Assembly (NCBI GenBank): GCA_047404195.1
Contig: JBDOIU010000010.1
Coordinates: 25,296-89,295, forward strand
DNA: 64,000 nt
Source: JAJRRL01 sp047404195
GTDB lineage: Bacteria > Pseudomonadota > Gammaproteobacteria > JAJRRL01
Reading direction: 5' to 3'
A program made the position numbers and the translations under genes. Shown piece after piece: positions 6,622 to 14,886 of the stretch. Positions within the stretch are counted from its first letter, which is position 1, and each line of letters starts with the position of its first letter. The notes under the pieces were generated by a model. The model saw nothing but the letters and a program-made list of their open reading frames with translations, had not been told where the DNA came from and searched no databases.

Positions 6622-9057
6622 ATGTATGTGAGTTTAGATTGGTTGCAGTCATTGGATACGACATTTGAATTTGATGCGGAAGTGTTGGCGTCACGTTTAA
6701 TGTTGTCGGGTTTAGAAATTGAATCAATTGCCAACGCTGCTCCTGAGTTAGAGGGTGTTGTTGTTGGTCATGTTGAGTCGTGTGAGCAACACCAAAATGC
6801 AGATCGCTTGCGTGTTTGTATTGTGAATATTGGATCAGCGGAACCGTTACAAATTGTGTGTGGTGCGCCTAACGTACATGCTGGTGCTTTGGTACCTGTG
6901 ATTCAGGTTGGTGCAACCTTGCCGTGTGGCACAGCGATTAAAGCATGTCAGCTGAGAGGTGTTGATTCCGCTGGTATGATTTGTTCTGCAAAAGAGTTAT
7001 CGCTGGGTGAGGGGCATGATGGCATATTGTTGTTAGCATCAGATGCACCTGTTGGCCAGCCGTTTGCAGAGTACCTGCGTTGTGCAGATCAGATTCTTGA
7101 GCTGGCGATTACGCCTAATCGTGGTGATTGTCTATCGATGCAGGGTGTGCTGCGAGAGGCGCGTGCATTGTTGGGGCAGTCATATCAAGCTGTGTCCACA
7201 GATTCGGTTACTGCAACCCATGCTGAAACAGTGACAACCACATTACAGTCACCTGCCTGTTCGCACTACAGCAGTCGTGTGATTCGTGGTATTGATGCAA
7301 GTGCAACGATACCATTATGGATGTCTGAGCGTTTACGTCGTGCAAACTGTCATGTTGTCGGTCATGCTGTGGTTGATATTTTGAATTATGTCATGCTAGA
7401 AACGGGGCAACCCATGCATGCATTTGATATGGCGTTATGTCAATTACCATTGTCAGTTCGTCAGGCGCAATCAGGTGAATCATTAGATCTTTTAGATGGC
7501 TCATCCATTCAATTACATGCAGACGATATGGTGATTGCAGATACTTCTGGTGCAGTGGCATTAGCAGGTGTCATGGGTGGTCAAAGTACTGCAGTCAGCG
7601 CGAATACCACTGATATCATCCTTGAAAGTGCCTATTTTGATGCGGCGACTATTGGTGTATCAGCGCGTCGTCATCGCTTATCAACAGATTCATCTTATCG
7701 TTTTGAGCGTGGTGTGGATTGGCAGAAGCAGCAAGCTGCCATTGAACGTGCAACGGCATTGCTACAACAAATCGTGTCTGGAGAACCTGGTCCAGTGACA
7801 ACAATTCAAGATGAGCAGCATCCAATACATCGAGAGGTGAGCCTGCATGCAGATGCAATCACACGCTGTCTGGGCTTTGTTGTGCCTGCTGACAATGTCA
7901 CTGCTATCTTGCAGCGTTTAGGTTGTCAGGTGAGTCACAGCGGTGATCATTGGCAGGTCACAGTACCCAGCTACCGTCCTGATATCAGTTTGGACGTGGA
8001 TTTGATTGAGGAAATTGCGCGTGTATATGGTTACGATCGTATTCCTGCGCAGCCACTGGTAGCAACACTGACAATGTCAACACCACAAGCACATACTATT
8101 GCGATAGACAAAGTCAATGCAATCAAGCATCAATTGGTTGCGCGCGGTTTTCAGGAGGTAATCAATTATAGTTTTGTATCACCGGCCATTGAGGCCATAC
8201 TGGGTGATACTGATGTTGCGCCTGCATTACCATTATCTAACCCGTTATCACAAGATATGTCTGTGATGCGTCGTTCGCTTTGGGGTGGTTTGTTGCAAAC
8301 ATACCAGCACAACTTAAAGCGTCAGCATCATCGTCAGCGTTTGTTTGAGTGGGGTGTTTGTTTCTTGCCGCAGTCAGGTGATATTGCTAGTTGTGAGCAG
8401 GTTGATCGTGTGGCTGGCCTGGTGGCTGGGCGTCGTTATGATGAAACATGGGCGCACGATGCCACACAGCATGACTTTTATGATTTGAAGCAGGATGTGC
8501 TTGCGTTACTGACAGCACGTGGCATCAGGGCGTCATTTCGTACTGCGAATCATGCAGCATTACACCCACACCAGCAGGCTGCAATTCATTTGCCTTCAGG
8601 TCAGGTAATTGGTTACATCGGTGTATTGCATCCAGCACATGCAGCACAACTGAAGCTGAAGGGCTCTCCCATTCTATTTGAGGTCAATACGCAGCCCCTG
8701 ATGGCTGTGCCGGATAGCCGTTACCAGCCTGTTTCTAAGTTTCCTATGGTGCGTAGAGACATTTCCTTGGTGATGCCAGAAAAGCAGTCTGTACAAGCTG
8801 TTCAAGAGCTGTTATGCACCACGTTAGGTGAAAAAATGATCAAAAGTGCTGTTTTCGATGTTTATTCTGGTGATGATTTGCCCAATCAGCAAAAAAGTGT
8901 CAGTTTTGCACTATTCTTTCAAGAGGCGTCACGAACTTTGGTTGATGCCGAAGTGGATTCTCTAATGAACACATTAGTGCAGGCATTAGCGGATCAGCTG
9001 GATATTCATCGGAGGGAGCAAGCAGATGAGCACACTAACAAAAGCGGAAATCGCTGA
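6622..9057 (+). CDS. pheT: phenylalanyl-tRNA synthetase beta subunit
   Basis: The 811-residue beta subunit of PheRS has an N-terminal tRNA-binding (EMAP-like) domain (residues about 40-150, GVVVGHVESCEQHQNADRL), B3/B4 editing module, B5 domain (PSYRPDISLDVDLIEEIARVYGYDRIP), catalytic-like fold and a C-terminal anticodon-binding fold (VSKFPMVRRDISLVM). The start at 6622 is preceded by AAGGAGG, placed within the last codons of pheS. The 3' end overlaps ihfA by 32 bases, the usual arrangement that couples them. Confidence 0.97.
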   Translation: MYVSLDWLQSLDTTFEFDAEVLASRLMLSGLEIESIANAAPELEGVVVGHVESCEQHQNADRLRVCIVNIGSAEPLQIVCGAPNVHAGALVPVIQVGATLPCGTAIKACQLRGVDSAGMICSAKELSLGEGHDGILLLASDAPVGQPFAEYLRCADQILELAITPNRGDCLSMQGVLREARALLGQSYQAVSTDSVTATHAETVTTTLQSPACSHYSSRVIRGIDASATIPLWMSERLRRANCHVVGHAVVDILNYVMLETGQPMHAFDMALCQLPLSVRQAQSGESLDLLDGSSIQLHADDMVIADTSGAVALAGVMGGQSTAVSANTTDIILESAYFDAATIGVSARRHRLSTDSSYRFERGVDWQKQQAAIERATALLQQIVSGEPGPVTTIQDEQHPIHREVSLHADAITRCLGFVVPADNVTAILQRLGCQVSHSGDHWQVTVPSYRPDISLDVDLIEEIARVYGYDRIPAQPLVATLTMSTPQAHTIAIDKVNAIKHQLVARGFQEVINYSFVSPAIEAILGDTDVAPALPLSNPLSQDMSVMRRSLWGGLLQTYQHNLKRQHHRQRLFEWGVCFLPQSGDIASCEQVDRVAGLVAGRRYDETWAHDATQHDFYDLKQDVLALLTARGIRASFRTANHAALHPHQQAAIHLPSGQVIGYIGVLHPAHAAQLKLKGSPILFEVNTQPLMAVPDSRYQPVSKFPMVRRDISLVMPEKQSVQAVQELLCTTLGEKMIKSAVFDVYSGDDLPNQQKSVSFALFFQEASRTLVDAEVDSLMNTLVQALADQLDIHRREQADEHTNKSGNR

Positions 9058-9394
9058 GCGTTTACATACTGAAGTTGGTTTAAGCAAGCGTGATGCAAAA
9101 GATTTGGTTGAGCGGTTTTACGAAGAAATTCGCTTGGCTTTAGAGTCTGGTGAACCAGTGAAGTTGTCAGGTTTTGGTAACTTTAATTTGAGAGATAAAA
9201 ATGCGCGTCCAGGTCGTAATCCAAAAACGGGTGAAGAAGTGCCTATTGAAGCGCGACGTGTAGTCACTTTCAAAACTGGTCAGAAGCTGAAAGGAAAGGT
9301 CGAGTCTGGTGAGCCGACTGATACACCGGATACTCAGCAACCATCATTCAATACACACAATGATGACAACGATCCATTTGGCGGTCACGCATAG
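9026..9394 (+). CDS. ihfA: integration host factor alpha subunit
   Basis: This DNA-bending HU/IHF family subunit of 122 residues has TKAEIAERLHTEVGLSKRDAK, VKLSGFGNF and the DNA-contacting arm ARPGRNPKTGEEVPI, which matches IHF-alpha more than HU. The C-terminus extends about 20 residues beyond E. coli IhfA with an acidic Asp/Asn/His tail. GGAGG lies before the ATG inside pheT. IHF shapes promoters, recombination sites and replication complexes. No ihfB is present after rpsA, where it often resides, so the partner must be elsewhere. Confidence 0.93.
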   Translation: MSTLTKAEIAERLHTEVGLSKRDAKDLVERFYEEIRLALESGEPVKLSGFGNFNLRDKNARPGRNPKTGEEVPIEARRVVTFKTGQKLKGKVESGEPTDTPDTQQPSFNTHNDDNDPFGGHA

Positions 9395-9449
9395 ACTTAC
9401 AACAGTTAAGACATCAAGTGCAAGGGGTGTTTTTACCTAAGGATCTCAC

Positions 9450-9839
9450 ATGTCTTCGAAAAATCCGTTTAAGCGATTTCACCATATCGGTATTCCAACC
9501 ACTGAGTCAAAGCCTGGTGAACAGTATTCGTCGGCATTTGATTGCTGGACGGCAGATGTTGATGGCAGTCGAATTGGCGCTCAGTGGCACCGTTTTGGAG
9601 AGAACCATCCTTTTCATCCGATCATTGCTGAGTTGCCACACATTGCTTTTCAGGTAGACAATTTAGAAGATGCACTTGCTGGAGAAGAAGTGATCATGAC
9701 TATTCATGAGCCGATTCCTGGCTTTCGCTCTGCCATGATTTTAGATGCGGGTTTACCAATTGAGCTCATTGAAACGAAGCTCAGCAAAGAGCAAATTGAA
9801 AACAAGGTTCAGTCTGGCGACTCGATTATGCGAAGATAG
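9450..9839 (+). CDS. VOC-fold (glyoxalase-like) protein
   Basis: A 129-residue protein starting MSSKNPFKRFHHIGIPT, with the 'HIGI' opening strand of vicinal-oxygen-chelate proteins, a second strand LPHIAFQVDNLEDAL and a closing segment LPIELIETK. His12, His64 and Glu110 (approximate) could be metal ligands, but the enzyme activity cannot be assigned from sequence alone. It is a single-domain VOC that would dimerise. It lies 55 bases after ihfA on the same strand. Glyoxalase, dioxygenase or binding-protein roles are all open. Confidence 0.65.
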   Translation: MSSKNPFKRFHHIGIPTTESKPGEQYSSAFDCWTADVDGSRIGAQWHRFGENHPFHPIIAELPHIAFQVDNLEDALAGEEVIMTIHEPIPGFRSAMILDAGLPIELIETKLSKEQIENKVQSGDSIMRR

Positions 9840-10007
9840 CGCATTGCTGCCAAAAATATCAGTCTTATCTAAACACCATCAAGGAAACCATCCTTTTATT
9901 GATCACGAGTAGGTTGGTGGTCAATCGAAATATGATCACTGGCTTGTTTGTCCTCAAGCCCAGGGATCCTTGCGTAGCAATGTGTCAGCAGGGTTTGTCG
10001 TTATTAT

Positions 10008-10865
10008 CTAGTACCACAACGTTTCACGCGTGACGCTATCACACATCAACTTGTTGGCTTCAAGCATGGGGGGGGTATAGGCTGGTGGTGGTGTTCCGGT
10101 TATCTTGTGTGCAGGATTGGATGGCAGTAGTGAGTTGTGTGTGGCTGGATTGGAGCTGCTGTTATTACACTTTGTGGGGGGTGCATCGAGTATCTTTAGA
10201 AGCTGCTTGCTGACTCTTTGCTTTATGACCGTAGCGATGATTGTACTGATTAAGACGGACGTAGATACGACTATCAGTGCTGATAGAAGACCTATCATCA
10301 AACCACTTGTTGTTGGTACATCTAGGCAGTGCTTAAAGATTGTAGATACAATTTGGCTTATTCGGGCAGCAGTGGCTGGAGAATTTAATAGTAAGGATGC
10401 TGTCAATGGAGATATCACTGAACAGGACAACACTGAGAAGAAGGCTGTTGCTGTGATTACAGATGGGGCGCATGACGCAAGGTGTCCTTTCAGAGCTGTT
10501 TTGCTGAGTTCTTGGTTTGCAGAGGCTTGATTTAGTAGCGACTGTATTTTATTGGTTGCCTGTTCAAGCGTTTCTTTATTATTTTTGCTGTTATACAGTG
10601 TTTCTAGTTTCGTCAGTTTTTGTTGGGATTGTTTTTCTGATGCCCCTTCTTTTTTGAGTGCCTGGATGTATTTTTTTTCTAGTAGAGACTGCAATGCTAT
10701 GAAAAGACCATTATTTTTAATTTTGTTACACGCAGAACTAAAATTGCGAATCTGGATGAGGTAGGTATGTAGATCATCGGCCAGATTTTTCCAAGTTTCA
10801 TTAGAGGCTTTATGGCAATCAAGTTCAAATTTTAAGATCTCATTTAGTGACATTGGTTTACGCAT
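10008..10865 (-). CDS. two-transmembrane protein of unknown function, candidate effector (paralog A)
   Basis: This 285-residue protein is not recognised. The ATG at 10865 follows GGTAGGAG at correct spacing; a longer frame to 10928 lacks a ribosome site. The N-terminal 150 residues are helical and charged (MRKPMSLNEILKFELD.., Lys/Gln/Asn-rich, coiled-coil-like). They are followed by two hydrophobic segments (around SVITATAFFSVLSCSVISP and GLMIGLLSALIVVSTSVL) and a Pro-rich cytosolic tail (HKITGTPPPAYTPPML). The PPxY-like PPPAY is of the type bound by eukaryotic WW domains. The architecture matches the next gene. The two-TM plus coiled-coil layout resembles inclusion or vacuole membrane proteins of intracellular bacteria; that is inference. 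Confidence 0.6.
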   Translation of the reverse strand: MRKPMSLNEILKFELDCHKASNETWKNLADDLHTYLIQIRNFSSACNKIKNNGLFIALQSLLEKKYIQALKKEGASEKQSQQKLTKLETLYNSKNNKETLEQATNKIQSLLNQASANQELSKTALKGHLASCAPSVITATAFFSVLSCSVISPLTASLLLNSPATAARISQIVSTIFKHCLDVPTTSGLMIGLLSALIVVSTSVLISTIIATVIKQRVSKQLLKILDAPPTKCNNSSSNPATHNSLLPSNPAHKITGTPPPAYTPPMLEANKLMCDSVTRETLWY

Positions 10866-11075
10866 TATATCTCCTACCCTAAGCACGTTATAACGAAAGA
10901 TGATACCAATACCTTGGCGCCATATCAAGCGTGTTGTTTGACGCGGATTGGTGTCAATACACTTTGTTCAAAATCATCATGTTGCAGTGAGTTTGAAATG
11001 CGCTTCGCTTTGCCCTTGTGCACACACATGAATGCGGCTCACTTGATTCGGCATAATAAAACGCGAAGTATTAGT

Positions 11076-11768
11076 TTATCTATTTGCTACAAGCTCGCCT
11101 TGTACGATGGGCTCGCCTTGTACGATGCGCTCGCCTTTCACGACCGTGTCATTTGGGTTAATCTCCTGCAATAATCGCTTACCTAGAGTATTGTTTGTTG
11201 TCAGTGTGCCGGCTAGTTTAGAGACTACGCAAGTTAGTAACATGGCAAGTACTAATACAACGGCGACTAATGCCACACTCGCAGAGTTCATGTGCTGACT
11301 AGGCACGTGTAACTGAGAAAGTATTTGATGGGTGAAGGAGGTAACATGTGGAGATACCAATGCCACACATGCTATCAATGGAGATAAGATAGTCACAATT
11401 ATCATTAATGGAGAAGGTATTAATGAATTGAGCGGATTCTTGGCGTGTTTACTGTTACGGAGTGCGTTACTGATTTTTTTGTTACGTTGCTCATCTTCAA
11501 GTAGCTGGAGTAATTTTGCAACTTTCTCGTCATGCATGCTGTTTGATGATGCTTGAGTTTGTTTATTATTTGGTAGTAGCTGATTCAATTGTTTGTCCAG
11601 CATCAGTAGCAGTGCTGATACGGTCGCATTCTCTTGTACTTTTTTATTAAATTTCTTAAGCTTAGTAAGATTTCTCTGATATGATTTCAATGATTTTATC
11701 TGCTTACTCTTCACGCTGTTTTGGGATGATGACTCAAAGACTTCTTTTAATGATAGCTGTTTAGGCAT
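11076..11768 (-). CDS. two-transmembrane protein of unknown function, candidate effector (paralog B)
   Basis: The 230-residue protein starts MPKQLSLKEVFESSSQN, resembling the neighbour's MSLNEILKFE. A Lys/Gln-rich helical N-terminal half is followed by a hydrophobic segment (LMIIVTILSPLIACVALVSP) and another (VALVAVVLVLAMLLTCVVS). The C-terminus is three imperfect hexapeptides of the form G-E-x-I-V-Q, encoded by an 18-base tandem repeat. A GGAG site precedes the ATG and a TTGACA box lies upstream. Shared order and layout suggest an old duplication with the 10008-10865 gene. Function unknown; not recognised as any enzyme. Confidence 0.6.
   Translation of the reverse strand: MPKQLSLKEVFESSSQNSVKSKQIKSLKSYQRNLTKLKKFNKKVQENATVSALLLMLDKQLNQLLPNNKQTQASSNSMHDEKVAKLLQLLEDEQRNKKISNALRNSKHAKNPLNSLIPSPLMIIVTILSPLIACVALVSPHVTSFTHQILSQLHVPSQHMNSASVALVAVVLVLAMLLTCVVSKLAGTLTTNNTLGKRLLQEINPNDTVVKGERIVQGEPIVQGELVANR
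11093..11146 (+). repeat. three tandem 18-bp repeats in the 3' end of the two-TM gene
   Basis: Three copies of an 18-base unit beginning GCTCGCCTT (11093-11110, 11111-11128, 11129-11146; the third diverged) add a hexapeptide per copy near the C-terminus of the minus-strand protein. The repeat keeps the frame, so copy number can change without breaking the gene. Confidence 0.85.
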
Positions 11769-11802
11769 GATAGCTCCGGGTGTGTTCTACAACAAAATAT
11801 AT

Positions 11803-11831
11803 ATTGTTCCACAGAATTGTATGCTTGTCAA
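11803..11831 (-). promoter_or_regulatory. promoter candidate for the 11076-11768 gene
   Basis: On the minus strand a perfect TTGACA (11831-11826) is followed after 17 bases by AACAAT (11808-11803), about 35 bases before the start codon. The -35 is strong and the -10 is weak. Confidence 0.4.
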
Positions 11832-11909
11832 TATTTTACCTAGAAAAGATCGGATTTTATGTGTTCTCTGTAAAATCATGGGGTTACAGGCATGTCTGTA
11901 CAGGTGTGT

Positions 11910-12335
11910 TTATTTGGCTGCTGTTCTCTGTCTTTGGGCCATGTGTAGGCAGACTGCAAGTGCTATAAAATAAGCTGTTGATAACATCGGTAAAGTGATG
12001 AATCCTAGCCATTGCATGTGGATCTGGTGGCAGCTTGGGCCTTGCCCACATAAGCCAATGCTCTGTAATGCGGGTATCTGTTGTTCCAGTGTTTGGTAGA
12101 GTGCGAAGCAGAAGCCTAGTCGTACTAATCCTTTGGCATACGGGATAACATCATCTGTACATCTATAGAGTGCAATTGCCAGCATGATGACCAAGGGGTA
12201 TGAAAATATGCGTTGATACCAGCATAAATGGCAGACAGGCCAAAGACGAATTTCGCTGAGATAGAGACTCATCAGCGTCGCAGCTATGCTGAGTAGCCAG
12301 GCTAGAGATAAAAATATTGCTTTGCGTTGGTTCAT
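11910..12335 (-). CDS. DsbB/BdbC-like quinone-linked disulfide oxidoreductase
   Basis: A 141-residue inner-membrane protein with four hydrophobic helices that re-oxidises a DsbA partner and passes electrons to quinone. The first periplasmic loop carries CHLCWYQR (CxxC, residues about 35-38). The second loop has the cysteine pair in LCGQGPSCHQ. The short second loop and CxxCWYQR are closer to BdbC than to E. coli DsbB. The gene lies 24 bases after the DsbA-like gene and is co-oriented, so the two form an oxidase-oxidant pair. The short gene has no separate promoter. Confidence 0.85.
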   Translation of the reverse strand: MNQRKAIFLSLAWLLSIAATLMSLYLSEIRLWPVCHLCWYQRIFSYPLVIMLAIALYRCTDDVIPYAKGLVRLGFCFALYQTLEQQIPALQSIGLCGQGPSCHQIHMQWLGFITLPMLSTAYFIALAVCLHMAQRQRTAAK

Positions 12336-12359
12336 GCTTTGGTCCTATCGTTGTGCTAC

Positions 12360-13025
12360 TCAAGCGTGGCGAATTTGCTGAATGATGTTGTCGACTTGAC
12401 GCAGTGAAAGTGGGCTCACATGAATGCCATTGATAAACAGTGTGGGTGTTGCAATGTGCTTGCCCATTGCTTTTTTGGCTAGCTGCATATTTTTGTCAAT
12501 TTGTAGCTGGTATTTGTTTTGTAACATGCACTGACTCAGTTGTGTGAAGTTTGCCGTTGGAATAGCGTGACTGGCCATTTGTAGTAGATTGGCTGGTGTT
12601 GCCCAGTCGCTTGCTTCGTTTGGTTGATTCGCGAAGACATAGTGCACGAAATCAAAGAAATATGCTTGTTTTTGTTCATGTAAACACAGTGCAGCATTCG
12701 CAGCTGGGGCTGAGTGCGGAATAATATTCAGGGTGACCATGTGATAGCGGGCAATGCCAGGAGTAACGTATCTCGCAATGATTTTAGGTAAAAGAGACTG
12801 GTTAAATATCTTGCAGTTGATGCATTTGAGGTCTTCAAACGCAGTGATGTTGATTGGAGCTTTTGCTGAGCCGATGCTGGGTTGTGCTTGTGTGTCTAGT
12901 TGCACAGCAGCTTTGAGATCCACTTGATGCTGTTGGTGATGGTGAAACCACAAGAACAGTGCGATGGCCACCAATAGTAGGGTGGCAACGATCAGTACAA
13001 AACGTTTAGCGATATTATTTTGCAT
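12360..13025 (-). CDS. DsbA/BdbD-like periplasmic thiol:disulfide oxidase
   Basis: A 221-residue protein, anchored or secreted through an N-terminal hydrophobic segment (FVLIVATLLLVAIALFLWF), with a thioredoxin-fold DsbA domain. The active site is CINC in FEDLKCINCKIF. A cis-Pro loop is visible in GKHIATPTLFINGI, and the helical insertion typical of DsbA_4 types lies between. The ATG at 13025 follows AAGGAG. It pairs with the BdbC-like gene immediately downstream. The likely role is to introduce disulfides into exported proteins, including the Cys-rich small proteins seen in this window; that link is inference. Confidence 0.85.
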   Translation of the reverse strand: MQNNIAKRFVLIVATLLLVAIALFLWFHHHQQHQVDLKAAVQLDTQAQPSIGSAKAPINITAFEDLKCINCKIFNQSLLPKIIARYVTPGIARYHMVTLNIIPHSAPAANAALCLHEQKQAYFFDFVHYVFANQPNEASDWATPANLLQMASHAIPTANFTQLSQCMLQNKYQLQIDKNMQLAKKAMGKHIATPTLFINGIHVSPLSLRQVDNIIQQIRHA

Positions 13026-13135
13026 GAGGTAACTCCTTGCGCATGCGGACAATCATCCTTAAATATACACTGTGTGTCACAAAATGCGAGTTGGCTGTCT
13101 TAATCTGCCTCACCTTACGCGAATTTGTGCCATTG

Positions 13136-13164
13136 CTGACAGTATCGGTGAACTTTGTTACACT
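13136..13164 (+). promoter_or_regulatory. promoter candidate for the fimV-like/truA transcript
   Basis: CTGACA (13136-13141), 17-base spacer, TACACT (13159-13164), about 30 bases before the start at 13195. Confidence 0.45.
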
Positions 13165-13194
13165 TGATGCACGATCAGTTTCGCTGGAGGGCGC

Positions 13195-14076
13195 ATGTAT
13201 CAAGTCAGTTATTTATGCCGTAGGCTGTTAGTAGCGCTGGGTGTATTCTGTATAAGCAGTGTGTTTGGCCAAGTGGCACCAAACCGGCTTGCTCGACAAG
13301 CATTGGCCTTCGCGCACACCCCACCGCAGCAGGCCATGATGCAGGCTGATAGTGAAAATTTAGCCAGTCAAGTTGTAGTGCGAGAAGATGCTGCGCAGCC
13401 ACCACAGCTGCCTAGCAAGCAATTGCCATCAGGCGTATCAGCTGCCCATCAACCGCTGCAGCAGCAAGCACGTCGTGCTGTGGCATCTGGTAATACGCAA
13501 TGGCAGGCTATTCAACCTTCAGGGACGTATCAAGATTCATCGTTGGTGATTTCAAATGATGAGCTTGCCGCCATGCAGCAAGCCAGTAAAAGCAGTGCAG
13601 ACAGCTCTCAGGCAGCGTCTTTGAGAACGTTGTCCGACCACATCAGTCAGCTGGCATTAGCGCAAGGGAAATTGAAGCAGGCCAGTGTGGCTCTGACCAA
13701 GTTGGTTGTAAAGCTACTCAGTCAGCAGGCTGCCACTACCACATTACAAGCACAGCAGACACCGATGATTTTTTCTGTCTCATGGTGGGCACATCATACG
13801 GTCATTGATAGGGTGCTGTGGGGGGCTTTGTTATTGTTATCGGCTTGTTTGGTGGTTGCACTGATATGGTATTTGAGGACTAAGCTGCGTGCTCGTGCCA
13901 AGCAGCAATTACAAGCAGCTGTGTTGCCAGAGTTGATGCTTGAGTTAGCAGTGGCTTGTCAATCTGCTCAGCATCAGGCTCTAGTGCGAGCGCTTTGTCA
14001 GTCCATTATGCTGTCAGGCAATGCAGATCAGAAGTCGCGTGCTGCAGTGTTGCTCACCAGCCAGCATCAGAATTGA
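13195..14076 (+). CDS. reduced FimV-like membrane protein
   Basis: The 293-residue protein has a signal sequence (LLVALGVFCISSVFG), a long Gln/Ala/Ser-rich periplasmic region with a predicted helical part around SLRTLSDHISQLALAQGKLK, one membrane helix (VLWGALLLLSACLVVALIWY, about residues 204-224) and a short basic cytoplasmic end. This layout, together with its place directly upstream of truA, is that of FimV, a polar inner-membrane hub for type IV pili and secretion. The protein is far shorter than typical FimV: no LysM domain is recognisable, and the cytoplasmic TPR-type domain is reduced to about 60 residues. The start follows GGAGGG. Name by position and architecture only. Confidence 0.55.
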   Translation: MYQVSYLCRRLLVALGVFCISSVFGQVAPNRLARQALAFAHTPPQQAMMQADSENLASQVVVREDAAQPPQLPSKQLPSGVSAAHQPLQQQARRAVASGNTQWQAIQPSGTYQDSSLVISNDELAAMQQASKSSADSSQAASLRTLSDHISQLALAQGKLKQASVALTKLVVKLLSQQAATTTLQAQQTPMIFSVSWWAHHTVIDRVLWGALLLLSACLVVALIWYLRTKLRARAKQQLQAAVLPELMLELAVACQSAQHQALVRALCQSIMLSGNADQKSRAAVLLTSQHQN

Positions 14077-14084
14077 GGTCTATA

Positions 14085-14873
14085 ATGCAACGATTAGCAA
14101 TGGGGGTGACATACCGGGGATCGCATTATTTCGGTTGGCAGAAGCAAAAGCAAGATTTACCCACCGTACAAGCGGCGGTTGAATCAGCGCTCAGTTTTGT
14201 AGCTGATCAGCCAGTTGATATCGTTTGTGCAGGGCGTACCGACCGGGGTGTACACGCGAGCGCACAGGTCATCCATTTTGATACCGACGTAGTCAGATCA
14301 GATCGGGCTTGGATTTTGGGAACCAACACGAATTGCCCCAGCGATATTCGCATTGCTTGGGTGCGGCCGGTAGCGGCAGATTTTCACGCCCGTTTCTCAG
14401 CCATACAGAGGCGCTATCGGTATCTTATTTATAATCATCCTATCCGTTCAGCTCTATTTCATGATTTTCTTACCTGGGAGCCCCGGCCGTTATGTGTGAC
14501 GGCCATGCAAGCAGCAGCTGATTTTCTGCTTGGAAAACATGACTTTAGCGCATTTCGCGGCGCTGGATGTCAGGCACGAACGGCTACCCGCCATATCACA
14601 GAGTTGACCTTGAGCCGTGAAAATGACATGATTGTGCTAACTGTGACGGCAGATGCTTTTTTATTGCACATGGTTCGGAATATTGTTGGCACTTTGCTGC
14701 AAGTTGGGCGTAAAGAGTACCCGCCTGAGCACGTGGCTACAGTTTTAGCCAGTGTTGATCGCCGTCAGGCTGGTCCGACAGCACCGGCGAATGGTTTACA
14801 GTTGTGTGACGTACGTTACGCAGACAAATGGCAATTGCCAGAATTTGCAAAGCTGATGTTATTTCAGCAATGA
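14085..14873 (+). CDS. truA: tRNA pseudouridine(38-40) synthase
   Basis: The 262-residue enzyme isomerises U38-U40 in the anticodon arm. The catalytic Asp53 is in CAGRTDRGVHASAQV. GVTYRGSHYFGWQ at the start and FLLHMVRNIVGTLLQVGR near the end are family hallmarks. The ATG at 14085 sits after TTGAGG, 8 bases after the stop of the FimV-like gene. A longer frame upstream overlaps that gene and is discarded. Confidence 0.95.
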   Translation: MQRLAMGVTYRGSHYFGWQKQKQDLPTVQAAVESALSFVADQPVDIVCAGRTDRGVHASAQVIHFDTDVVRSDRAWILGTNTNCPSDIRIAWVRPVAADFHARFSAIQRRYRYLIYNHPIRSALFHDFLTWEPRPLCVTAMQAAADFLLGKHDFSAFRGAGCQARTATRHITELTLSRENDMIVLTVTADAFLLHMVRNIVGTLLQVGRKEYPPEHVATVLASVDRRQAGPTAPANGLQLCDVRYADKWQLPEFAKLMLFQQ

Positions 14874-14886
14874 CAGAGAGGTTTTT

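Noticed and set aside
10105..10764. Plus-strand ORFs opposite the two-TM gene
   Set aside because: They are antisense to a gene with a better ribosome site and coherent architecture.
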